The translations under genes and the position numbers were made by a program. Below the pieces are notes generated by a model. It saw nothing but the letters and a program-made list of their open reading frames with translations. It was not told the origin of the DNA and searched no databases. From Paraktedonobacter sp035294465 (lineage in GTDB: Bacteria; Chloroflexota; Ktedonobacteria; Ktedonobacterales; Ktedonobacteraceae), in contig DATGKW010000258.1 of the NCBI GenBank assembly GCA_035294465.1, forward strand, positions 1 through 11,237: 11,237 nt of DNA. The letters run 5' to 3'. Of this stretch, positions 1 through 6,777 are shown one piece after another (the first letter of the stretch is position 1; each line of letters opens with the position of its first letter).

Positions 1-1031
1 GCCCGCTCAAGCTCGTCGGCGGTAATGCCCTCCTGCTCCATTTTGCGCAACTCGTTCACAATCACCTCAAGACATTCGTGGGCCTGTTCAGGGGTGGTGC
101 CAGCGTAAATGCGCAACGCGCCGATATGCTTATTGGTCATCTGGCTGGCAGAGACAGAGTAAACCAGACCGCGCTTCTCCCGCACCTCGACAAACAGGCG
201 CGAGGCCATATTGCCGCCAAGCACCTCCGAAACGACCATAGACGGATAGTAATCGGGATCGGTATAATTGGCAAACGGCACCATCAGAGCAATATGCTCC
301 TGCTTGCCGTCCTGGTGCTCCAGGGCGATTCTTGGAGTGGGTACAGGGCGTTGTTCAGGTGACGGGGCGGCCTGGCCCTGCCAACTGCCAAAAAGTTCCT
401 CAACCCGCTTGACCACATGATCCCAGTCGAATTTGCCGGCGATGGCGAAGAGCATATTATCGGGCTGGTAGCGCTCTTTCCAGAACTGGCGCAGATCGTA
501 GCGCTGGAGCTGCTGGACGCTCTCAGTAGTACCCAGCGAGGGCCGTGCGAGGGCCGTGCCCTGATAAAAAGTGGCGCGCACCAGGTCAGAAATGCGACTC
601 ATTGGCTCATCATCGCGACGTCGGATCTCCTGAAGAATGATGCTGCGCATCTGTTCCAGTTCATCTTTCGGAAAGGTCGAGGTCAGGACCAGCTCACCGA
701 TCAGCGCGAGGGTATCATCAAATTTTGTGTTAACGATCTGTGCCATAATCTGCGCGATTTCCCAACCAGTATTGATGCCTTTGCGCGCACCCAGGGACTC
801 GAAGGCTTCATTGAGGGCGCGGGCATCCTTGTCCTTTGTTCCCTGGAAGAGCATATATTCAAAGAGATGAGCCAGGCCCGCCTTTTCCTCCGGTTCATGG
901 ATAATAGCTGCATCAAACTGCAAACCAAAGGTAATCGAACTAAGGCCGGGCATATACTGACCAATCATTTCGATACCGTTAGAGAGGCGATGATAAAAGT
1001 AGTTAGGAGGCAATTGCACCTGATCGCTCAT
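1..1031 (-). CDS. M16-family (insulinase-like) peptidase or pseudo-peptidase, 3' end beyond the window
   Basis: The reading frame opens at ATG 1031 and stays open to the window edge (343 complete codons), so the C-terminus is missing. The start has an AAAGGA ribosome site at 1041-1046, nine bases upstream. The fold is M16B: an N-terminal domain with GLAHLFEYMLFQGT (residues 52-65), the downstream glutamate E135 in LQEI, and a second domain with VREKRGLVYSV (283-293), which carries the Arg/Tyr substrate-binding motif of the family. M16 enzymes are zinc endopeptidases that use HxxEH plus a glutamate about 75 residues later. Here H55, E58 and E135 are present, but the second histidine is Tyr59 (codon TAT), so catalysis is doubtful. 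M16B proteins often work as an active/inactive pair, and this could be the non-catalytic partner. No signal peptide is seen, so it is probably cytoplasmic. The family is certain, the activity is not. Confidence 0.9.
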   Translation of the reverse strand, partial: MSDQVQLPPNYFYHRLSNGIEMIGQYMPGLSSITFGLQFDAAIIHEPEEKAGLAHLFEYMLFQGTKDKDARALNEAFESLGARKGINTGWEIAQIMAQIVNTKFDDTLALIGELVLTSTFPKDELEQMRSIILQEIRRRDDEPMSRISDLVRATFYQGTALARPSLGTTESVQQLQRYDLRQFWKERYQPDNMLFAIAGKFDWDHVVKRVEELFGSWQGQAAPSPEQRPVPTPRIALEHQDGKQEHIALMVPFANYTDPDYYPSMVVSEVLGGNMASRLFVEVREKRGLVYSVSASQMTNKHIGALRIYAGTTPEQAHECLEVIVNELRKMEQEGITADELER

Positions 1032-1066
1032 ATATAGTAATCCTTTCTGAAGCAGGGATAAAATAG

Positions 1067-1132
1067 CTCTGAGACGGAACGTGTGACCAGTATACCACAT
1101 TGATATTACCAGTCACACGTTTCATCTCAGAG
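1067..1132. repeat. Imperfect inverted repeat with 21-bp arms enclosing the M16 promoter
   Basis: The arms at 1067-1087 and 1112-1132 match at 19 of 21 positions and are separated by 24 bp. The innermost part of the arms is CGTGTGAC / GTCACACG. On the minus strand the upstream arm covers the candidate -35 box and the downstream arm covers the expected transcription start. This could be a pair of operator sites for one dimeric regulator, a structured leader, or a dispersed genomic repeat. No flanking target duplication is visible. A T-poor sequence follows on the minus strand (CTATTTTATC), so it is at best a weak terminator. Confidence 0.75.
1089..1116 (-). promoter_or_regulatory. Candidate sigma-70 promoter of the M16 gene
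   Basis: On the minus strand an extended -10, TGGTATACT (1089-1097), lies 16 bp downstream of GTGACT (1111-1116), which matches four of the six bases of TTGACA. The predicted start is near 1082, giving a leader of about 50 bases before ATG 1031. The promoter sits between and partly inside the arms of the 66-bp inverted repeat. Confidence 0.5.
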
Positions 1133-1164
1133 TCAGAAATAGATCTGCTTAACTGGCTAAAAGA

Positions 1165-1252
1165 GTCGGCTGACACCACGTTCCTGCAACCTCTACCACA
1201 CTTACGAGTCGTCTGGCGATAGCGTAAAAATGTAACGTGGTCGTTAGCCGAC
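1165..1252 (-). other. Long-range hairpin spanning the end of the membrane-kinase gene
   Basis: Two paired blocks flank an unpaired stretch: GTCGGCT (1165-1171) pairs with AGCCGAC (1246-1252), and ACCACGTT (1175-1182) pairs with AACGTGGT (1234-1241). The loop of 51 bases contains a smaller TTACG/CGTAA pair (1202-1206 and 1223-1227). The structure includes the kinase stop codon (1244-1246). There is no U-run after it on the minus strand, so this is more likely an mRNA 3'-end structure than a classical intrinsic terminator. The remaining intergenic bases show nothing else. Confidence 0.5.
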
Positions 1253-4234
1253 GCGTTCGATTCTCATAACCAGCAACAATGTCTGGATAAAGATAATCAT
1301 GGCTGGAAGCAGGAAAAAAGGCCAGAGCACCTGCAAGAAAGAGCAGAAGATCACCAGGATCAGCGCGTATCTGAGCACTTCGCGCAGATGGTCAGGAAAA
1401 GGACGCCTGAGCCAGAACCACACCAGCAGAGCTGCCAGCACAAGACCGCTTAGTAGGAGCAGATGAAGTAACCAGTTCGGTAGGGCAAAAAGATTCCCGT
1501 CAAGTTGCATGTGCGCCTCCAGGAGGGGGAAAGTTGAGATATTCGTATGCTCCCCGAAGAGAAGGAGGGCCGCCAGCGCGCATAGCAACAGCGTGAAGCG
1601 GTCGGCCTTGCCCATCTCTGACGAATTGCGCTGGCAGAGGAGAACAAGCACGATGAGGCAGCAGATGAGTAGCGGGCTTGCGCACGCAACGATGAACAGG
1701 CCGGTTATGTCCACCGGGGCACCAGTAAATATTCCCGCAGACCAGCGATGGAAAGCCGTTTGAAGTGGACTGAACGACCAGAGGAGAAGGAGTGCGATAA
1801 CGGCGGAAGCCAGGGTCAGCAGGCGCTCCAGACGCGCTCGAATGAGTTGGAGATAGTGGAAAAAACGATCAAGCCGGGCGTAGGGATGGGCCAGACTCCA
1901 CAGATGAAGCCCTGCTGTGCAAGCCAGGGACAGCAAGAGTAATCCCATCGCCAGGTAGATCAGATAGGCCGGTAATTGGGCAGAAATGACCGTAAATTGC
2001 TGATTAAACGCGGCCTGGCCCAGAACAGGAGGGCTGGCAAGAGCAGGCGCTTGCCAGAAAGCATTGTCCAGTAAAGCGAGAGTCAGGGCAAGCATAGCGG
2101 TCAGGAGGTGATCTGGCCAGGCAAAGGGCCGGAAGATACGCAAGAAGGCCAGGCAAGCCAGCAGCGCAAGCGTCACATGCACGACCTGCGCGCGGGTAGT
2201 AATAGCCAGCACATGCGCTGTGATGAGAGAGCGTATGGCGGGTGCGAGAGGCGGGGCGGTCCGCGTGCCCAGAAAGGCTAGCAAGGCAGCGACGATCAAC
2301 GTAACCAGCCCCAGGGTCGCGCGGGTCAGCCATGACTGGCGTATAAATAAACCCGGCAGCGCGCAGATTGGAGGGGCGAAAACGCAAAACACGTTCAACA
2401 CAACCAGGTTCTGCTGGCTGAGAGTAGCGGGCAGGACATGCTGGAGTTCGGAAAATCCCAGGACATATTGCAGCAGAGCAGCGGCGCAGGCCACACAGAG
2501 CAGCGTGAGGCGGTCCCAGGCAGTGAACTGGCGGGCGTAGCGGAAGAGCGCAAGCAGGGCCAAACCGGCCAGAATCGGTGCGAAAGGCCCATCTGCAAGC
2601 TGACTGATTGCCGCCGCCTGCGGATTAAGCTGCGTGAATTCCTGCTCGCTGTAGATATACAGAAACAGTGTGCAGAAAGCCGCCAGAAAGCCAAGCTGGA
2701 GGTGTTCTACCCATACGAAACGGTCGGCGGGGCGCAGCAGGCTGACGGCGGCTCCGACCAGCAGTGCGCCGATGCACAACTGGTTCAGGGTTGTTTGCTG
2801 AGCGACTTGCTGGAGCGCTGGCTGAATCTCCGGCAGAGCTTGCAAGCAGAAGCCTGCCAGTATGAGGGCCAGCGCGATGCAGGCCAGGAGGCTGCGAGGC
2901 ACCGGATCGCCCAGAGCTTTACTGGTCAGGTTTATGCCGATCAGGCCGAGCAGAAGCACGATCAGGGCCAGGCCCGCTGTATGCGGGGGATCGGCGGCGT
3001 GCTTCAGTAGGAAGGCGCTGCCGCCAGTGGTACAAACCAGCGCCGTCAAAAAGAGCACGACAAAACGCCGGCTCCAGATATCGCGTGACCAGCTCCAGGT
3101 ACGCAAGCTAAATCTCAGGCCGGTGAACTGGTTATACGCCAGATGAGAGGCGGCGAAGAGCGACCTGCGTACCAGACGATTGATCTCGCTTATCTGCTTG
3201 TAGAAATGTGAGGAGTGCCTGTGTCTACCGGTGTTCTGGGCCGGCCCCGTAGTCTTACCAGTTTGACCGGCGACCTGCGTTTGTTCATCGGGATGTCCCT
3301 GGCCCGGAAGGATGATCTGACCTGAGTCTGGCGTTCTTGCTGCCTGTGTGGAGGTGCTCAGCCACTGTTGAATGGTATACAGGCGCACCTGTACGTCATG
3401 AGCGCTGGCCGGTCGTCCGGCGGGATCAAGTGCCAGCATTTCCTGAATCAATTCACTAAGCTCAAGCGGCACCTCTTGATTCCGTTGATGGACGGGAGGG
3501 AAATTGTATGGGTGGTAGACGGGGCTGCGCCCGGTCAGGCAGTGATGGAGAGTTGCTCCCAGGCTATAAATGTCTGAGCGCGGGCTGCTCTGGACCTGGC
3601 TGCCCAGTTCGGGAGGGGCATATCCCGGCGTGCCAAAATGCTCGGTGTCTCCTGCGTTTTTTGCGCTCTCGAAGAAGCGGGCAATGCCGAAATCGATGAG
3701 ATAAACCTGCCCATTCTTTGCTACCATAATGTTGGGAGGCTTGAGGTCGCGAAAGATAATCGGCGGCTGCTGGCAGTGCAGGTAGTGCAGGACCGAGCAT
3801 AACTGCAAAGCAAACTCGACGACTTGTGGCACAGCAAGCCGGGACCCAGGAGCTTGTTTCAGCAGGTCGGAGAGGGTGGCCCCGTCGATATAATCCATCA
3901 CCAGGTATAAGCGATCTCGCTCCTCAAACGAATCATGCACCTGGGGCAAATTGGGATGATTGAGCGCGCGCAGCATAGCAGCTTCTTGCTGAAAGCGCTG
4001 GCGAGCGCGCTGGAGTTCTTCCTCATTCAGCAATCTGGCCTGGCTCATTTCCTTGATAGCCACCGAGCGGTCAGCTCTCTGAGTATCAAGAGCCAGATAA
4101 ACTGCGCCCATGCCCCCTTTGCCCACCGTATGAAGAATCACATACCTGCCCTGCTGCAAAGTCGCCTTCGCAGGAAGCCTGCCTGTGCCATAGTCCTTCA
4201 CGTGGTGCCATCCTGTGCCGGTTTTATATGACAC
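1244..4234 (-). CDS. Hanks-type Ser/Thr protein kinase fused to a ~17-18 TM membrane domain
   Basis: Residues are counted from GTG 4234, 996 in all. The start is chosen because AAAGGA lies eight bases before that GTG; an in-frame ATG at 4261 adds nine residues but has no ribosome site. The kinase domain covers about 30-290: glycine loop GKGGMGAVY (38-46), VAIK lysine K61, helix-C glutamate E84, catalytic loop IIFRDLKPPNIM (159-170; Phe replaces the His of HRD), DFG (181-183) and GTPGYAPPE (201-209). All catalytic residues are present, so it should phosphorylate Ser/Thr. A Gln/Thr/Gly-rich linker of roughly 50 residues follows. From about 390 to the end there are 17-18 hydrophobic segments with short loops and no PASTA or other known sensor domain that I can recognise. 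The kinase part should face the cytoplasm. The membrane part may sense or transport something; its function is unknown. It has its own promoter and a structured 3' end. Confidence 0.95.
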   Translation of the reverse strand: MSYKTGTGWHHVKDYGTGRLPAKATLQQGRYVILHTVGKGGMGAVYLALDTQRADRSVAIKEMSQARLLNEEELQRARQRFQQEAAMLRALNHPNLPQVHDSFEERDRLYLVMDYIDGATLSDLLKQAPGSRLAVPQVVEFALQLCSVLHYLHCQQPPIIFRDLKPPNIMVAKNGQVYLIDFGIARFFESAKNAGDTEHFGTPGYAPPELGSQVQSSPRSDIYSLGATLHHCLTGRSPVYHPYNFPPVHQRNQEVPLELSELIQEMLALDPAGRPASAHDVQVRLYTIQQWLSTSTQAARTPDSGQIILPGQGHPDEQTQVAGQTGKTTGPAQNTGRHRHSSHFYKQISEINRLVRRSLFAASHLAYNQFTGLRFSLRTWSWSRDIWSRRFVVLFLTALVCTTGGSAFLLKHAADPPHTAGLALIVLLLGLIGINLTSKALGDPVPRSLLACIALALILAGFCLQALPEIQPALQQVAQQTTLNQLCIGALLVGAAVSLLRPADRFVWVEHLQLGFLAAFCTLFLYIYSEQEFTQLNPQAAAISQLADGPFAPILAGLALLALFRYARQFTAWDRLTLLCVACAAALLQYVLGFSELQHVLPATLSQQNLVVLNVFCVFAPPICALPGLFIRQSWLTRATLGLVTLIVAALLAFLGTRTAPPLAPAIRSLITAHVLAITTRAQVVHVTLALLACLAFLRIFRPFAWPDHLLTAMLALTLALLDNAFWQAPALASPPVLGQAAFNQQFTVISAQLPAYLIYLAMGLLLLSLACTAGLHLWSLAHPYARLDRFFHYLQLIRARLERLLTLASAVIALLLLWSFSPLQTAFHRWSAGIFTGAPVDITGLFIVACASPLLICCLIVLVLLCQRNSSEMGKADRFTLLLCALAALLLFGEHTNISTFPLLEAHMQLDGNLFALPNWLLHLLLLSGLVLAALLVWFWLRRPFPDHLREVLRYALILVIFCSFLQVLWPFFLLPAMIIFIQTLLLVMRIERVG

Positions 4235-4261
4235 GCCCCTGTTCCTTTTGCAGATATCCAT

Positions 4262-4296
4262 CGCGGAACATAGTAGAGGTTATCGAAGTGTCCGCG
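4262..4296. repeat. Short inverted repeat in the membrane-kinase promoter region
   Basis: CGCGGA (4262-4267) is repeated inverted as TCCGCG (4291-4296), 23 bp apart, between the -10 box and the ATG at 4261. One arm starts only two bases downstream of the -10 box. It could be an operator. The predicted start falls inside the upstream arm, so a complete RNA hairpin is unlikely. Confidence 0.35.
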
Positions 4297-4298
4297 TA

Positions 4299-4327
4299 AT
4301 TATAAATCTTTAAAGCATTACCGTCAA
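4299..4327 (-). promoter_or_regulatory. Strong sigma-70 promoter of the membrane-kinase gene
   Basis: On the minus strand TTGACG (4322-4327) and a consensus TATAAT (4299-4304) are separated by exactly 17 bp, the optimal spacing. Transcription should start near 4292, leaving a leader of about 58 bases to GTG 4234, or 31 to ATG 4261. This is the best promoter in the window. It shows the kinase is transcribed separately from the MFS gene upstream. The rest of the 4262-4400 gap shows no clear terminator. Confidence 0.75.
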
Positions 4328-4400
4328 TAGAGCTTTAGACCCCGGTGAGGCTGCTGTTTTTCGTTCGCCTGGCTGTAGATTTCACTTCTCTCGTATGCTC

Positions 4401-5750
4401 TTACGAAAGGATGTCAGCCACAGAAGTTTCCGTTGTCGGCGGTTGCACAGAATGGGTGGGCATTTGGGCACGGGCTTGCTCATAGAGCCGGATCAGTGTT
4501 GAGCCAATCACAACGCAAGAACCGTATCCCAGGCCAATAGCAAAGAGTGGAGAATGAAAATTCCAGGCATAGAGATAGCTAAAGCCGCTGGCTCCAATGA
4601 AAGCGCCCAGGAGTCCTGCGCAGGCATAGAGCCCCTGGATACGCGCCCTGGCCCGGCCTGCTGAGGCGTTAGCCAGGTGTGAATCGACCGCTGGCTGGAC
4701 AAAAATCCAGACGGTACCGTGCAAGACGAAGAGTGGAAGAATCAGCCAGAACGAGCTGGCGAGACCGTAGGCCACATAAAGCGGAACCTGGGCCAGGCCA
4801 AAAAACAGAATGAGCATAGAGCGCCGTTTACGGTCCGCGAGTTTGCCTGTAAACGGGGCCAGCAGAATACCAGGCAGAGACCAGCACATATAACTGACGC
4901 CGATCCAGAAGACCGAAGCGCCCAGGCGGGTCATCCAGAGCGGCACCAGGCTGACATCGAAGCCTACGTAGAGAAAATCGCCAAAGGTGAGCAGGTACGC
5001 GCCGATCAGCGGCAGAGCAACCAGTTCGCGAACCTTGAGTGGAAGTTTCTCTGCCTGCTGTGTCTGCTTCTGCTGGGTACCTGGCTTAATCATGATGAAC
5101 ACTATTACCAGCCCCACCAGGCGGAAAATCACCGCCCCGATAAACGCGCTGGCGTAACCGGTGCCCGCCAGCAGGCCGCCCAGAGCCGGACCAAAGAGAA
5201 AGCCTGCGTTGAAGAACGCTCCGAATATTCCGAAGGCTTCACCCCGTTTCTCCGGCGTGATCGAGTCGGTAATCTGCGCGCGCGCCGAGGGCAGAAAAGC
5301 CGCAGCAAATATGCCTTCGACAAAACGCAGCACAACAAAAAAGATTGGATCAGTAATAAAGAGGTAGAGCAGCGAGAGGGCTGCCTGGCCGATCAAGCTC
5401 ACCACCATCATGGGTTTGCGTCCCCAGTGATCGGCCAGCCACCCGCTGGGATATTGGAAGATGAAATTAGAGATGAGATAAGCTGAGGCCATGGCCCCGA
5501 TAATGGCCAGTGACGCTCCCTGCGATTGCGCATACAAAACACGCACCGGTACTACCATACCGATACCGATATACGCCACACAAACAGCCAGGGAAACAGA
5601 GAGAAGCGTTCGATTGCGTAGCATAGAAACCAGAGACTTTCCTTTGAATGGCCGGGGCAGCATTTCTACCTTAGCCTCTATCTTGGCCGAAGCGCCGGTC
5701 TCTGTCAACTGGACTTTCGGACAGGAAACAGACCTCTTCTTGATTGCCAT
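4401..5750 (-). CDS. Major facilitator superfamily transporter, DHA1 multidrug-efflux type
   Basis: Counted from ATG 5750 the protein has 449 residues and about 12 membrane segments, the usual MFS size. Motif A, GWLADHWGRKP (103-113), lies in the loop after segment 2, with a degenerate second copy GKLADRKRRS (302-311) in the C-terminal half. An LRFVEGIFAAAF segment with its basic residue (141-152) matches motif B. GIFGAFFNAGFLFGPALGG (174-192) is motif C, typical of drug/proton antiporters. It therefore probably exports small molecules from the cytoplasm using the proton gradient; the substrate cannot be read. The frame stays open to ATG 5957, but the extra 69 residues look non-coding. ATG 5663, preceded by AAGG, is another possible start. 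The N-terminal 40 residues are basic and outside the membrane. It stands alone, with long gaps on both sides. Confidence 0.9.
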   Translation of the reverse strand: MAIKKRSVSCPKVQLTETGASAKIEAKVEMLPRPFKGKSLVSMLRNRTLLSVSLAVCVAYIGIGMVVPVRVLYAQSQGASLAIIGAMASAYLISNFIFQYPSGWLADHWGRKPMMVVSLIGQAALSLLYLFITDPIFFVVLRFVEGIFAAAFLPSARAQITDSITPEKRGEAFGIFGAFFNAGFLFGPALGGLLAGTGYASAFIGAVIFRLVGLVIVFIMIKPGTQQKQTQQAEKLPLKVRELVALPLIGAYLLTFGDFLYVGFDVSLVPLWMTRLGASVFWIGVSYMCWSLPGILLAPFTGKLADRKRRSMLILFFGLAQVPLYVAYGLASSFWLILPLFVLHGTVWIFVQPAVDSHLANASAGRARARIQGLYACAGLLGAFIGASGFSYLYAWNFHSPLFAIGLGYGSCVVIGSTLIRLYEQARAQMPTHSVQPPTTETSVADILS

Positions 5751-5815
5751 CAGGCGCCTGCTCGGAAAAATGGGATGTTCTGAACTAACCTGTAACCTGG
5801 AGAAACAAAAATGGG
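5751..5815. promoter_or_regulatory. Cluster of short repeats upstream of the MFS gene
   Basis: Next to ATG 5750 is a perfect 10-bp palindrome CAGGCGCCTG (5751-5760). AAAAATGGG occurs twice in direct orientation (5766-5774 and 5807-5815, 41 bp apart). Between the copies lies a perfect tandem repeat TAACCTGTAACCTG (5786-5799). Such layouts are common for regulator binding, and efflux genes are often controlled by a repressor, but the regulator is unknown. I see no convincing -35/-10 pair in 5751-5980. The rest of that 230-base gap holds only the hairpin at 5941-5965. Confidence 0.4.
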
Positions 5816-5940
5816 TTATAGAGGATAGGGAAATGCGAGGAAGGCATATTTTCACTGCCACAAGGGTTCTTCGCTCTCCCTGGGCATCTGGTCCGTATGC
5901 TAGCTTCCTTAACAGTAGCGCCCACCAAACCTGTGTGATG

Positions 5941-5965
5941 GGCAACCGGCTCACCAACGGTTGCC
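5941..5965. terminator. Hairpin just after the HAD gene; possible end of the ridA-dnaA-HAD unit
   Basis: GGCAACCG (5941-5948) and CGGTTGCC (5958-5965) form a perfect 8-bp GC-rich stem with a 9-base loop, beginning 15 bases after the HAD stop. On the minus strand no U-run follows. On the plus strand TATCATTATTTTTGG follows, which would favour termination of antisense transcripts coming from the left. The position fits the end of an operon, but the mechanism on the coding strand is not canonical. Confidence 0.5.
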
Positions 5966-5980
5966 TATCATTATTTTTGG

Positions 5981-6763
5981 CTACTTCAGATCTTTGAGCA
6001 CATCAGCCAGGTCAGCGTAAATGTGGTCCGGCTTGATCGTGGATTGCTCTACGTCCGCGCGCGAGCTACTGCCAGAGAGTACGAGCAGGGTGTGCGTTTC
6101 GGCCCGCTGCCCGGCCAGAATATCGATAGCCAGGCCGTCGCCGATCATGACTGCTTCGGCGGGCTTGCTCCCAAGCAGTTCCAGCGCTTCCATGAGCAGC
6201 ATCGGTTCGGGTTTTCCGACGATTTCGGGACTCACGTCGCTGGCACACTCGATAGCCGCCGCCAGCGAGCCGCAGCCGGGGATGAAGCCGCCAGCAATTG
6301 GCAGAACGGGATCACGATTGATGGTCACAAAGAGCGCGCCTGCCCGAATCGCATTCGCCGCGTTCGCCATTTTCTGGTAATCGAAAGCGCGATCCAGGCC
6401 AACCAGGACCGCATCGGCCTCCGCGCTTTCAACGGGAACTACGGTCAGGCCCTGGGCTTCAACTAGATCAATGAGAGGCTGCTCGCCAACGACGTAGACA
6501 CTGCCACCGTGTACGCGGCGAGCAATATTCTGCACGGCGGCCTGACCGGCGGTCAACAGGTGAGCTTCGTTGGTAACGATGCCCATGCGACCAAGCTTGG
6601 CCAGGATTTGTGCGCTGGTAGCAAAAGAATTATTGGTCAGGAAGAGGTATTTCTTCTGGTTGTTGGCCAGCCACTCCACGAACTCACGGGCGCCGGGGAG
6701 CAGATCATTTCCCCGGTACACTACGCCGTCCAGGTCGATCAGATAGGTTGTATACGGTAACAT
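5981..6763 (-). CDS. HAD-superfamily IIA phosphatase, NagD / sugar-phosphatase type
   Basis: This is a 260-residue protein, the normal size for the NagD/AraL/PGP subfamily. All four HAD motifs are visible: DLDGV (10-14) with nucleophile D10 and acid D12; LTNNS (42-46); K184 in VGKPEP; and IGDGLAIDI (207-215) with metal ligands D209 and D214. The region between motifs II and III (about 60-180) is the C2 cap typical of class IIA. It should hydrolyse a small phosphate ester such as a sugar phosphate, nucleotide or phosphoglycolate in the cytoplasm. The substrate cannot be told from sequence. ATG 6763 has AAAGGA five bases upstream, and the dnaA stop is only 14 bases away, so it is very likely co-transcribed with dnaA. 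A hairpin follows its stop. Confidence 0.93.
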   Translation of the reverse strand: MLPYTTYLIDLDGVVYRGNDLLPGAREFVEWLANNQKKYLFLTNNSFATSAQILAKLGRMGIVTNEAHLLTAGQAAVQNIARRVHGGSVYVVGEQPLIDLVEAQGLTVVPVESAEADAVLVGLDRAFDYQKMANAANAIRAGALFVTINRDPVLPIAGGFIPGCGSLAAAIECASDVSPEIVGKPEPMLLMEALELLGSKPAEAVMIGDGLAIDILAGQRAETHTLLVLSGSSSRADVEQSTIKPDHIYADLADVLKDLK

Positions 6764-6777
6764 GCTTTTCCTTTAAG

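Noticed and set aside
417..1037. Plus-strand open frame of 206 codons opposite the M16 gene
   Set aside because: The minus-strand frame gives a continuous M16 protein with motifs in both domains; the plus-strand product matches nothing.
1082..1118. CRP-like TGTGA / TCACA halves
   Set aside because: The halves are 26 bp apart instead of 6, so they do not make a CRP-type site.
4224..4271. Fifteen-codon open frame overlapping the membrane-kinase start
   Set aside because: It has no ribosome site and such short overlaps are common by chance; mentioned only as a possible influence on translation.
4719..5486. Long plus-strand open frame of 255 codons opposite the MFS gene
   Set aside because: Its product is rich in Gln, Arg, Glu and His with no domain, and the minus strand clearly encodes a membrane transporter with family motifs.
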